From Streptomyces flaveolus (lineage in GTDB: Bacteria > Actinomycetota > Actinomycetes > Streptomycetales > Streptomycetaceae), in contig NZ_JNWV01000007.1 in NCBI RefSeq assembly GCF_000716535.1, positions 1-64,000 of the forward strand: DNA of 64,000 bases. The letters are read 5' to 3'. The notes beneath the pieces were generated by a model, which saw nothing but the letters and a program-made list of their open reading frames with translations, had not been told where the DNA came from and did no database searches. Made by a program: the position numbers and the translations under genes. Shown here piece after piece: positions 1 through 7,500 of the stretch (position 1 is the first letter of the stretch; each line of letters begins with the position of its first letter).

Positions 1-573
1 TCAGCCGGTGGCCGTTCTTGTATCCGGACTCTCACTCCGACGCCGGGGCAAACGCCCGGATCAGGTGGGAACCCGTACACCACTTCTCAGGACGCAACCT
101 TGTTGCACGGCGTAGGCCACGGTGCGTTGGCTGTCAGCCACGGCGGAACGACCCTAAGCCGGCCCCATGTGCTTGAGCTAACGCTGACGAATGTAGGCAA
201 TCGAGATCTGGAAGCTGCTCATTTCAGTAACCAGCCCATCGAGTTCACATCTAGTGCCACATTCATCGATGTACTTTCGCAGGTTTCCTCGCCCTCGTCC
301 CAGCGGATCATCCCTGCAACCATCAGCGGGACCAAACTCGAACTCACGCCCGGCACGCTGCATCGGCATCAGAGCATCACGTACACGGCACTCGTTGATG
401 GTGCCAGTCCGACCATCGACGCCGTGGCATCCCTGAGTAATGGCGACTTCCAGCGCCGCCGGGGATCAGACGCAAGCCAGTCAACGGATCGGACTCAGAT
501 CGCGGTGGCAATCGTGGGTGCGCTGGCCTCGGCAGTCGCCGTTGCGGTTCAAACGCTTCTCGACCTCAAATGA
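1..573 (+). CDS. hypothetical membrane-anchored protein, 5' partial
   Basis: The frame is open from base 1, so the gene very probably begins upstream of the window; the first internal start-like codon is TTG at 100. The visible part is a soluble, beta-rich-looking domain (residues PHVLELTLTNVGNRDLEAAHF) followed by one hydrophobic segment about 25 residues from the C-terminus and a very short tail. That layout suggests a C-terminally anchored protein. I do not recognise a named family. It ends 25 bp inside the convergent small gene at 549-827. Function unknown; coding is likely from the conserved-looking composition. Confidence 0.6.
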   Translation, partial: SAGGRSCIRTLTPTPGQTPGSGGNPYTTSQDATLLHGVGHGALAVSHGGTTLSRPHVLELTLTNVGNRDLEAAHFSNQPIEFTSSATFIDVLSQVSSPSSQRIIPATISGTKLELTPGTLHRHQSITYTALVDGASPTIDAVASLSNGDFQRRRGSDASQSTDRTQIAVAIVGALASAVAVAVQTLLDLK

Positions 574-827
574 GCTGCCCGGCGGTTCGCCAGTGGCAGG
601 AAGCGCACTGGGCGGATCGTCCATGTGATCCGGGTGCCGGCGTGGGTCACTGACACCGTGCACGGCTCGCCGCGTAAGAGGGCTCGGCGGGTCTCGATGC
701 GGTGCTCGTGCAGCCACTCCCACGCCTCGTCCGATGCGTCGGTGTCCAGTGCTGGTGAGATCGTGCGGAGGGTGACGGCCACCCAGCGATCCGCCTGGGG
801 CGCTGAGCGGGCGTCGAACGAGGCCAC
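549..827 (-). CDS. small hypothetical protein (start uncertain, possibly disrupted)
   Basis: From a GTG at 827 the frame gives 92 aa with a compact charged and aromatic core (DEAWEWLHEHRIETRRALLRGE, abbreviated) and a beta-hairpin-like end. The reading frame continues upstream with protein-like sequence containing Trp and Cys residues (WYGYWCECW) back to a TGA at 942-944, but no ATG, GTG or TTG is available there. That TGA is the stop of the neighbouring gene at 942-1148, which is in the same frame. Either the gene starts inside at 827, or a start codon was lost. No known domain. Confidence 0.4.
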   Translation of the reverse strand: MASFDARSAPQADRWVAVTLRTISPALDTDASDEAWEWLHEHRIETRRALLRGEPCTVSVTHAGTRITWTIRPVRFLPLANRRAAHLRSRSV

Positions 828-941
828 CAGCGCCGGTTGCCACTGCTCCGTCAGGTCCTCGGTCCAGCACTCGCACCAGTAGCCGTACCACGCCGCCGTT
901 TCGTCAGAAATCGTAGGGGTGCCGTTGTCCCCCGGTTCGAG

Positions 942-1148
942 TCACCGGGCGGCCGGCTCTCCGGCCCGGCAATTCGGGCACTCACATGACGGGAAGGCGG
1001 AGGTGAGCGGTGGTGGTCCTTCGAGGGGCGGCACGCTCACTGTGCCGTGCTCCTGGGTGACGGCGCCGTGGCGGTTCACCCGGTACACCCTGATGGTCAT
1101 CTTGGCGGTTGGCGGGTCATCCTGGGGCGGGCATGTAGCGTTCGCCAT
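942..1148 (-). CDS. small conserved hypothetical protein with a CPxC-like end
   Basis: The 68-aa product starts at ATG 1148 behind a strong AAGGAG Shine-Dalgarno 8 nt upstream, which decides against the longer open frame reaching 1262. The core (KMTIRVYRVNRHGAVTQ) looks like a beta-strand pair, and the C-terminal end carries a Cys-Glu-Cys-Pro-Asn-Cys cluster that could bind a metal. Small proteins of this kind are common in accessory and plasmid-like parts of Streptomyces genomes. It is followed in the same frame by the small gene at 549-827, so the two may be co-transcribed. Function unknown. Confidence 0.65.
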   Translation of the reverse strand: MANATCPPQDDPPTAKMTIRVYRVNRHGAVTQEHGTVSVPPLEGPPPLTSAFPSCECPNCRAGEPAAR

Positions 1149-1310
1149 GTCGACGCTCCTTCGCAGCGTTGGCCGGCCCCGGGGTCGTTCGCGCGGCCGT
1201 CGGGGCGCATCTCGCCTCGTCGCCTTCGCATAGCTGTGGCGACGGTGAGTAAAGGGTGACAAGCCGCTGGATGAGGAACGCTCACAGTTTTGTGAGCGTC
1301 GTGAGCGCGT

Positions 1311-2495
1311 CTAGAGGCCGACCCAGGCCGCCATGTGGTTGAGCGTCTCCGGGGTGCGGCGGGACTGGTGCACCAGGCCGGTGATCGTCTCCCGGGCGGC
1401 GGGGTGGTAGCGGGTCTGCTCGGGGGCCAGGCGGCGAGCTTCTACGAGGGATTTCAGCGCCGCGTCGGTGAGCCCGGTCTCCATCTCGGCGCGGGCCCGT
1501 TCGATGAGGAAGTGGGCGCGGCGGGAAGTAGGGAGGCGGGAAGGCAATTTGATGTTCCGAGCCTGCTTCAGTGCGTCGTCGTGCTGGCACATCTCGATGG
1601 CGGCGGACATCTTGTGCAGGGCCACGTTGGCCGGACCGAAGCTGAGCCAGTGCACATCGGAGGCGTCGCCGATGCGCTGTGCGATCCGGTGGGCCTCGGC
1701 GATGTGCTGTTCGACGGACGAGCGCTGCTCGGCGCGGGCGGCGATGACCGCTCCGCCTAGGTGCAACTGTCCGGCCACGGCGAGTGCTTCTCGCGAAGGT
1801 TTATTCCGCGCGATCACGTCATGCCCGGTGGCGATGAGGCGTTGTCCGATCCGGTACTCGCCCTCGCGGAAGTAGACCAAGGCCCGCATGTACTGCCGTA
1901 CGGCGGCCAGGCACGGGTCGGATGCGCGGTGCGCCGCCCAGTCCATGCGGTCCAGAGCGACTGTGGACAGGTCGTAGTAGCCGAGCTTGACGCTGATGTC
2001 GTGCGCCGTGCGGTATGCGGAGGACAGCGCCTGCCACAGCTCCGTAGAGGGGGTCGACCATGCCGTGTGGGTCAGTTCGGCGATGAGCCCCGGAAGATCG
2101 CGCGCCGCGCTGCGCAAGCGGGTAGCCCGCACCTCGACGCAGAGGTGGTCGGCCGCGGCGATGAGCTGTCGCGTCGGCCGGGGGGCCAGATCAGGGTTGG
2201 GGCCGAGGTCATACAGGTCCAGGGATTCGCGGATGGGCCGGACCAGTTCCGCCAGGCGGTCACGCTGCAGTTCGGTCACGTACGGCTGCCCGGTCAGGAC
2301 CGTCACGTCGATGCTGAGGGCCCTGGCGCAGGCCGCGACGAAGGCGGCGGTGGCCGGGCGTGCGCCGCATTCGACCTGGTTCAGGTAGCTGTAGGAGTAG
2401 GGAAGCCGCTCGGCCAGCTGCCGTTGGGTGAGTCTGGCCAGTCTGCGCTGTTCCTTGATGCGTGAGCCCGTGTGGTCGTCGTCCCGCGTCGGCAT
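1311..2495 (-). CDS. XRE-family transcriptional regulator with TPR-like C-terminal region
   Basis: A 394-aa protein with an N-terminal XRE helix-turn-helix (about residues 10-65, including RRLARLTQRQLAERL and SYSYLNQVE), followed by a long helical region of the type seen in TPR-containing Streptomyces regulators. ATG 2495 is chosen because an ACGGAG Shine-Dalgarno precedes it and the HTH begins shortly after; the frame stays open to 3284 but that part overlaps the divergent flavoprotein gene. The palindrome in the shared promoter region is the obvious candidate binding site. It probably controls itself and the flavoprotein; the ligand is unknown. Confidence 0.85.
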   Translation of the reverse strand: MPTRDDDHTGSRIKEQRRLARLTQRQLAERLPYSYSYLNQVECGARPATAAFVAACARALSIDVTVLTGQPYVTELQRDRLAELVRPIRESLDLYDLGPNPDLAPRPTRQLIAAADHLCVEVRATRLRSAARDLPGLIAELTHTAWSTPSTELWQALSSAYRTAHDISVKLGYYDLSTVALDRMDWAAHRASDPCLAAVRQYMRALVYFREGEYRIGQRLIATGHDVIARNKPSREALAVAGQLHLGGAVIAARAEQRSSVEQHIAEAHRIAQRIGDASDVHWLSFGPANVALHKMSAAIEMCQHDDALKQARNIKLPSRLPTSRRAHFLIERARAEMETGLTDAALKSLVEARRLAPEQTRYHPAARETITGLVHQSRRTPETLNHMAAWVGL

Positions 2496-2527
2496 ACCGG
2501 TCTCCGTTCTGAGCACCCGATGGAACG

Positions 2528-2551
2528 GTACCCGCGTAGCTGTACGGGTAC
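2528..2551. promoter_or_regulatory. 24-bp palindrome, candidate operator of the XRE regulator
   Basis: The arms GTACCCG and CGGGTAC are exact inverted repeats flanking a central AGCT, with 3-nt spacers (GTACCCG-N3-AGCT-N3-CGGGTAC). It lies between the divergent XRE gene and the flavoprotein gene, 33 nt before the first and 58 nt before the second. Its position and symmetry suit a dimeric HTH regulator; the assignment to this regulator is inference. Confidence 0.6.
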
Positions 2552-2609
2552 GTGGCTTCCGTCCCCCATCGCCCCTGGTGCCGGTGGTCGTGTGTGGTCG
2601 GATAGGCAC

Positions 2610-3170
2610 ATGACGACAACGCGTCCTGTCCTCTACCTCTTCGGCTCCGCTGCCCCACCGGTGTTCGACATGACGGAGGTCGTCGCAGATGCGCAGGGGC
2701 GAGGGTTCGACGTGTGTCTCGGGCTGACCCCGACCGCGGCACGCTGGCTTGAGCCGCAGAGGGCCGAGCTGGAGCGGATGACCGGGCACCCCGTGCGCAG
2801 CGCGTACAAGCTGCCGGGGGAGCCGGACGTGTGGCCGAAGGCGGACGTGATCGCGGTGGCGCCCGCGACCTTCAACACGGTCAACGCCTGGGCCCTCGGT
2901 ATCACTCGTGACTTTGTGGTCGGCGTCGTCGCCGAGGGCATCGGCAAGGGCATCCCCTTGGTCGCGATGCCCTGCGTGAACGCCGCCTACGCGCAGCACC
3001 GGCAGTTCGAGCGGAGTCTCGCCGAGCTGCGTGAGATGGGTGTGCGTGTTCTGTATGGCGATGATGGTTTTGTCCCGAATCAGCCAGGGCAGGGCAAACC
3101 GAGCGAGTATCCGTGGCACCTGGTGCTCGGCGCGGTCGAGGAGATCGCCCTGGGCCGGTGGCCAAGGTGA
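2610..3170 (+). CDS. flavoprotein (phosphopantothenoylcysteine decarboxylase-like)
   Basis: A 186-aa protein of the flavin-binding decarboxylase superfamily. The N-terminal strand (RPVLYLFGSAAP) and the central VIAVAPATFNTVNAWALGI segment match the FMN-binding fold of Dfp/CoaC-like proteins. It is shorter than bifunctional CoaBC (about 400 aa), so it is not the housekeeping CoA enzyme. ATG 2610 is the first start after the divergent promoter region; only a weak GATAGG Shine-Dalgarno is visible. The pairing with a divergent XRE-TPR regulator recurs in Streptomyces. The substrate is unknown; a role in modifying Cys-containing peptides is possible but unsupported. Confidence 0.8.
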   Translation: MTTTRPVLYLFGSAAPPVFDMTEVVADAQGRGFDVCLGLTPTAARWLEPQRAELERMTGHPVRSAYKLPGEPDVWPKADVIAVAPATFNTVNAWALGITRDFVVGVVAEGIGKGIPLVAMPCVNAAYAQHRQFERSLAELREMGVRVLYGDDGFVPNQPGQGKPSEYPWHLVLGAVEEIALGRWPR

Positions 3171-3265
3171 GCCGGCACCGTCCCCGTGGCTCCAGGGGCT
3201 GCGTGGCCGGCCCAGCGACGGCCTCACCACAGTGTCAAGCTCCCGAGCCCCTGACGGCAGAAACA

Positions 3266-3300
3266 GCCCCTTGCCCGCGGACAACCCGCAGGCAAGGGGC
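3266..3300. terminator. bidirectional hairpin terminator
   Basis: Perfect 10-bp stem GCCCCTTGCC / GGCAAGGGGC around a GC-rich loop, placed between the convergent flavoprotein gene and the CsbD-like gene. There is no long T-run, as is usual in Streptomyces. Confidence 0.75.
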
Positions 3301-3330
3301 CTGAGCAGCTGGGTTTCGCTTGTCGGAGCG

Positions 3331-3504
3331 TCAGTGCTTGAAGGAGCTCTTGGCCCCTTCCTTCGCGCCCCGCATCCTGCCCCTCGCTTCGAGGGCGGCG
3401 CCCTTTACCGCGAGATCGTCCTTGTGCACCGCGTGAGCCAGCGTTCGCACGGCCTTTCCCACAACCTGTTCGGCCTTTGCCTTGGCCTTCTCTCCGGCAC
3501 TCAT
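3331..3504 (-). CDS. CsbD family stress-response protein
   Basis: A 57-aa, Lys/Ala/Gly-rich hydrophilic protein (MSAGEKAKAKAEQVVGKAV start). It matches the CsbD family, small general-stress proteins often controlled by stress sigma factors; their molecular role is unknown. ATG 3504 has a strong GGAGG Shine-Dalgarno. It is read away from the GYD gene behind it, with which it may share a transcript, and it ends at the bidirectional hairpin at 3266-3300. Confidence 0.85.
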   Translation of the reverse strand: MSAGEKAKAKAEQVVGKAVRTLAHAVHKDDLAVKGAALEARGRMRGAKEGAKSSFKH

Positions 3505-3563
3505 CTCGGTACCTCCACGCTTACTCACCGAGTGCCCGGGAGGGCGAGGAGGCATGTCTCCGC

Positions 3564-3884
3564 TCACGCGCCGGGCGCGCGGAAGGCGACCCGTCGGCGG
3601 GCGGCCTCGTCGATCTCTTCGAGGGCGAGGAGGGGAGTGGCCCGGGTCTGGAGGGCGCCGCTGGCCTTGACGGTGAGGCTGACGGCGGCCATCGACACCG
3701 GGTCGGGGAGGTCGATGATGCACACGAGGTCGTCCTCCCCGAAGGCGAAGTACATGGCCTCGACCGTCCCGCCGAGGTCGGCGACGACCCGGTCGACGGC
3801 GTCGCGACGCCCGCTGGCGCCTTCCTTGAGCAGCCCCTTCGTGCCCTCCGGCGTGTAGGTGGCCTGGATGAGGAACTTCGGCAT
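3564..3884 (-). CDS. GYD domain-containing protein
   Basis: A 106-aa protein starting MPKFLIQATYTPEG, with the alpha/beta barrel pattern of GYD domains (TVEAMYFAFGEDDLVCIIDLPD). These are small ferredoxin-like fold proteins of unclear function. ATG 3884 is preferred over the frame's earlier start at 3920 because it begins the domain and has a GGGAG Shine-Dalgarno upstream. It lies 59 bp before the CsbD gene on the same strand, so the two may form a stress-related pair. Confidence 0.8.
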   Translation of the reverse strand: MPKFLIQATYTPEGTKGLLKEGASGRRDAVDRVVADLGGTVEAMYFAFGEDDLVCIIDLPDPVSMAAVSLTVKASGALQTRATPLLALEEIDEAARRRVAFRAPGA

Positions 3885-4225
3885 GGGGCTGCTCCCTGTC
3901 CGCTTCTTCTCCGACAGCACGATGGCCTACCCGGTGCCACGTCGGACGCCACTCAGCGACGGCTTGATTCACTCGGAAGCCGACGTCTCTCCTTCTCCGC
4001 TGAGTAGCCGAGCACAGCAGAGGGCCCCTTGACCGCGAGAAAGTCGCAGGTAGGGGGCCTGGAGGGCGAAGGTTGCTTCTTCTTCGCCTGGCTCTGGCGG
4101 GCCCGTCTTCCGCCCGCACCCGACAGCGATGTCACCCGAATGGCGCAACGTGACGTGCCACCCACATGGGCGAAGGTCAAGCTGACTAGTGCCCCAACCG
4201 AGGCAATCCGTGAAAGGCGAACCAC
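3885..4225. other. gene-poor stretch with one hairpin
   Basis: About 340 bp without a supported gene. It contains the inverted repeat at 4023-4059 and, just before the next gene, the promoter region of the small secreted peptide. The minus-strand open frame across it is low-complexity and runs into gpmA as a shadow. Confidence 0.5.
4023..4059. terminator. hairpin similar to the one at 3266-3300
   Basis: GGCCCC and GGGGCC arms with a GCG/CGC inner stem. The layout and partial sequence (CCCCTTG...GCAGG..GGGGCC) resemble the hairpin at 3266-3300. No gene obviously ends here, so it may be left over from a removed gene. Confidence 0.45.
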
Positions 4226-4435
4226 ATGCGCATTCGACGAATCCTCGCCACCGTCATCGCCACGACAGCCCTCGCCGGACTCGGCCTCACAGGCGCCGCC
4301 ACCGCCATCGCCGCCACCGCACAGGGCGCCCCGTCCTACGTCACCCCTTCCGAGTGCAAGCAGGGCGGCGGAACGGCAGATCTGACGGACAACCTCTGCA
4401 AGGGCGGTATGCACGACGGGGAGAAGATCGACTGA
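4226..4435 (+). CDS. small secreted protein
   Basis: A 69-aa product with a typical signal peptide: Arg-rich start (MRIRRI), hydrophobic core to about residue 25, and likely cleavage after AxA near residues 28-31. The mature part would be only about 38 residues with two Cys (positions 46 and 58), which could form one disulfide. An AAAGG Shine-Dalgarno precedes ATG 4226. No family recognised. Streptomyces secrete many such peptides; the role is unknown. Confidence 0.7.
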   Translation: MRIRRILATVIATTALAGLGLTGAATAIAATAQGAPSYVTPSECKQGGGTADLTDNLCKGGMHDGEKID

Positions 4436-4543
4436 ATCCCGCAAGGCGCCCCGCGGCCACGCGCCGCGGGGCGCTCCCGCGCGACTGTGCCGACGCAACG
4501 GGGACGGACTGGCGCTTGCCCCTAGGGAGCGCTCGCCCATGAC

Positions 4544-4750
4544 ATGGATGTGGTCCGAGCGGTGCGCAAGGTGACCGGGCTGAGCTTGTGGTACAGCCGG
4601 GTCCTGGCGCGCCAAGCCCCCGTCACCCTCCTTGAGGGTCTGCCTGCGGACAGGGCCCAGTCCGCTGTCGCTCTGCTCCGGAGCGCCGGCGCCAGAGTGG
4701 AGTGGAGACAGGAACCGGAGCCCGGAGAGCGCACCGCCCCATCGCCCTGA
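4544..4750 (+). CDS. stand-alone ribosomal protein L7/L12 C-terminal-like domain
   Basis: The 68-aa product follows the L7/L12 C-terminal domain pattern: VRAVRKVTGLSLWYSRVL aligns with the family's I-K-x-V-R-x-x-T-x-L-G-L-K-E-A-K, and a second helix is followed by AGARVEWR in place of AGAxVExK. The N-terminal dimerisation domain and hinge of a true L12 are absent, so it cannot replace the ribosomal stalk protein. An AGGGAG lies 14 nt upstream, slightly far; a short out-of-frame ATG at 4539 is better spaced. Function unknown. Confidence 0.65.
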   Translation: MDVVRAVRKVTGLSLWYSRVLARQAPVTLLEGLPADRAQSAVALLRSAGARVEWRQEPEPGERTAPSP

Positions 4751-4779
4751 CGGCCCACAGGCGGCCCCAGAAGGCGAAG

Positions 4780-4818
4780 AAGCCCCCTCCCAGCGGGGAA
4801 ACCGCAGGCGGGGGGCTT
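4780..4818. terminator. terminator downstream of gpmA
   Basis: The arms AAGCCCCC and GGGGGCTT are separated by a GC-rich loop, immediately downstream of the gpmA stop on the minus strand and downstream of the L12-like gene on the plus strand, so it may serve both. Confidence 0.75.
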
Positions 4819-4830
4819 GTCCGTGGGCGC

Positions 4831-5592
4831 TTACTTCTTCTTGCCCTGGTTCTTGACCGCCTCGATCGCGGCCGCCGCCGCCTCCGGGTCGAGGTACTTG
4901 CCGCCGGGGGTGACCGGCTTGAAGTCGGCGTCCAGCTCGTAGTAGAGGGGGATGCCCGTCGGGATGTTCAGGCCCGCGATGTCCGCGTCGGAGATGCCGT
5001 CCAGGTGCTTGACCAGGGCGCGCAGGCTGTTGCCGTGGGCGGCGATCAGGACCGTGCGGCCGGTCAGCAGGTCGGGGACGATGGCGTCGTACCAGTACGG
5101 GAGCATCCGGATGACGACGTCCTTCAGGCACTCCGTGCGCGGGCGCAGCTCCGGCGGGATGGAGGCGTAGCGCGCGTCGTTCGCCTGGGAGAACTCGGAG
5201 TCGTCCGACAGCGGCGGGGGCGGGGTGTCGTACGAGCGGCGCCAGAGCATGAACTGCTCCTCGCCGAACTCGGCCAGCGTCGCAGCCTTGTCCTTGCCCT
5301 GGAGGGCGCCGTAGTGGCGCTCGTTCAGGCGCCAGGAGCGGTGGACGGGGATCCAGTGGCGGTCCGCGGCCTCCAGCGCGAGCTGGGCCGTGCGGATCGC
5401 GCGCTTCTGGAGGGACGTGTGGACCACGTCGGGGAGGAGATCGGCGTCCTTCAGGAGCTCGCCACCGCGGACTGCCTCCTTCTCGCCCTTCTCGTTCAGG
5501 TTCACGTCCACCCAGCCGGTGAACAGGTTCTTCGCGTTCCACTCGCTCTCGCCGTGGCGGAGGAGGATCAGCTTGTACGGTGCGTCGGCCAT
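4831..5592 (-). CDS. gpmA: 2,3-bisphosphoglycerate-dependent phosphoglycerate mutase
   Basis: A 253-aa glycolytic enzyme that interconverts 3- and 2-phosphoglycerate in the cytoplasm. The phosphohistidine motif LLRHGE is at residues 10-15 (His13). Other family blocks are present: [33 protein letters not shown] and the second catalytic His in [14 protein letters not shown]. The length is normal for dPGM. ATG 5592 is the only start giving the [16 protein letters not shown]-terminus; longer frame starts run into unrelated sequence. It is monocistronic, ends at a strong hairpin, and is divergent from the Stealth genes. Confidence 0.97.
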   Translation of the reverse strand: MADAPYKLILLRHGESEWNAKNLFTGWVDVNLNEKGEKEAVRGGELLKDADLLPDVVHTSLQKRAIRTAQLALEAADRHWIPVHRSWRLNERHYGALQGKDKAATLAEFGEEQFMLWRRSYDTPPPPLSDDSEFSQANDARYASIPPELRPRTECLKDVVIRMLPYWYDAIVPDLLTGRTVLIAAHGNSLRALVKHLDGISDADIAGLNIPTGIPLYYELDADFKPVTPGGKYLDPEAAAAAIEAVKNQGKKK

Positions 5593-5794
5593 GGCCTTTA
5601 GCCTACCTAAGGGGGATGGGGGCCGTGTCTGGCACGGGGGGCCCTGCTCCGCCGTAGCGCGCCGGTCGGCCGGCGGGGCCACGGGTCGGTAACGGGCACA
5701 CCAAGTCCGGGTTGCTTCTCGTACAACGATTCGCCACATTCGGGTGTCTCTTCAACGCCGGGAGGTTGAGGGCTCGGGAAGAGGAGTACACGAC

Positions 5795-7489
5795 GTGACC
5801 GTGCGTTCCTTTGTGCGGCGGATGCGACCGCGGGTCGAGCGGAAGGCCGCCGAGCAGGTCTGGCAACTGCGCACCATGCGACGGCGCCGCAGGGCGGTGG
5901 TCACGGATCCGGTGCTGCGCCCGGTCCTGGTGCGGGGCCAGCGGTCGTACGGCCGGGTCGTGGACCGGTTCAGCGCCGCCGAGGCCGCCGCGGCCAACCT
6001 GGATCTCGTGGTCGGCGCGCTGGAGCAGGAGGGCATCTCCTATTTCCTGGTGTCCTCCCGGACCCGGTACACGGTCGGCGTGAACGCCGTGGACCGGGCG
6101 CGGTTACTCGCCGCGCTGGAGACGCGGAACGCGGGTACGGCCGTGTTCATCGGCCGTCCGCTGCCCGGCGGCCGGCTCCAGCACCCGGCCCTGTTCCTGG
6201 ACGGCGTCCTGCCTGCCGCGCTGCGCACGGCCCCCGTGCTGCGCGTGGGCGAGAACCACCTCGGCCCCGCCGGCCAACTGCTCGCCGGACCGGAGCTTGC
6301 CTGTGACGTCGAGTTCTGGGAGGACGGCGCGGAGCTGCTCGCCTCCGCCGACGGGCCGCGGCGGCTGGCCAAGGTACAGCCCCAGGCGTCCGCCGACGTC
6401 TTCGCCGAGTCGCTCGTCACCCCCCGTAACAACGGGGTGACCGACGTGCTGCCGGCGAGTGAGCAGAAGCTGGTCACCGTGCGCGTCGGCGAGCGGGAGC
6501 TGCCCAGCTTCGCCCCGCTCACCCTGCCCACCGTGAACCAGGTGACCTTCCCCGTCGACGTCGTCTACACCTGGGTGGACGGCGAGGAGCCGGCGATGCG
6601 GGCCAAGCGGGCCCGGTACCAGGAGGACGGCATCGCCGAGATCCTGGACAAGGAGACGGGCGCCTCCCGCTACACCAGCCACGACGAGCTGAAGTACTCG
6701 CTGCGCTCGCTCGCGATGTACGCCGACTTCGTCCGGCACATCCACCTCGTCACCGACGGCCAGAAGCCGCACTGGCTGGACGACACCGCCCCCGGCATCA
6801 CGGTCGTCGACCACCGCGACATCTTCCCGGCCGACGTGCTGCCCGTCTTCAACTCGCACGCGATCGAGACCCGGCTGCACCACATACCGGGCCTGTCCGA
6901 GCACTACCTGTACTTCAACGACGACGTCTTCGTCGGCCGCCGGGTCACCCCGGAGCACTTCTTCTTCGGCAGCGGTCTGCTGAAGATCCCGGTGTCACCG
7001 CTCAAGATCGGCGTCGGCAAGCCGCACGCCGAGGAGACCGCCACCAACTCCGCCAGCAAGAACGTACGGCGGCTGCTGCTGGAGGAGTTCGGGCGGCTGA
7101 CGACGCACAACTTCATGCATACCCCGCTGCCGCAGCGACGCGGCACGCTGCGGGCGCTGGAGGAGCTGTTCCCGGAGGACATCCGGCGCACCACCGCCTC
7201 CCGGTTCCGTTCGCCGCAGGACATCGCGATGACGGCGCCGCTGCTCTACCAGTACGCGCTGATGACCGGCCAGGGCGTCCCCGGCAAGTTCAGCTTCCGG
7301 TACGTGAACATCAGCCGGCCCGACGCCGAGCCGCGCCTGACCGACCTGCGCCGCAACCGCCGCTTCGACTTCTTCTGCCTCAACGACGTCGACGTGCCGC
7401 CGGAGGAGCGGGAGCAGGTCAGCGCCCGGATGCACGAGTTCCTGGAGCACTACTTCCCCTTCCCGAGCCCCTTCGAGAAGCAGGGCTGA
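5795..7489 (+). CDS. Stealth family sugar-phosphotransferase
   Basis: A 564-aa member of the Stealth family, enzymes related to capsular polysaccharide hexose-1-phosphate transferases. All conserved blocks are visible: CR1 (FPVDVVYTWVDG), CR2 (TSHDELKYSLRSL and IHLVTDGQKPHWL), CR3 (HAIETRLHHIPGLSEHYLYF with following Asn-Asp-Asp) and CR4 (FFCLNDVD near the C-terminus). GTG 5795 is chosen because a GAGGAG Shine-Dalgarno lies 8 nt upstream. The N-terminal 200 residues form a second conserved part shared with the next gene. It likely transfers a sugar phosphate in cell-wall glycopolymer synthesis; the acceptor is unknown. Confidence 0.9.
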   Translation: MTVRSFVRRMRPRVERKAAEQVWQLRTMRRRRRAVVTDPVLRPVLVRGQRSYGRVVDRFSAAEAAAANLDLVVGALEQEGISYFLVSSRTRYTVGVNAVDRARLLAALETRNAGTAVFIGRPLPGGRLQHPALFLDGVLPAALRTAPVLRVGENHLGPAGQLLAGPELACDVEFWEDGAELLASADGPRRLAKVQPQASADVFAESLVTPRNNGVTDVLPASEQKLVTVRVGERELPSFAPLTLPTVNQVTFPVDVVYTWVDGEEPAMRAKRARYQEDGIAEILDKETGASRYTSHDELKYSLRSLAMYADFVRHIHLVTDGQKPHWLDDTAPGITVVDHRDIFPADVLPVFNSHAIETRLHHIPGLSEHYLYFNDDVFVGRRVTPEHFFFGSGLLKIPVSPLKIGVGKPHAEETATNSASKNVRRLLLEEFGRLTTHNFMHTPLPQRRGTLRALEELFPEDIRRTTASRFRSPQDIAMTAPLLYQYALMTGQGVPGKFSFRYVNISRPDAEPRLTDLRRNRRFDFFCLNDVDVPPEEREQVSARMHEFLEHYFPFPSPFEKQG

Positions 7490-7500
7490 CGGTCGCGGCC

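Noticed and set aside
942..944. selenocysteine TGA joining the two small genes
   Set aside because: No selenocysteine insertion structure is evident and Streptomyces rarely use it; a plain stop is simpler.
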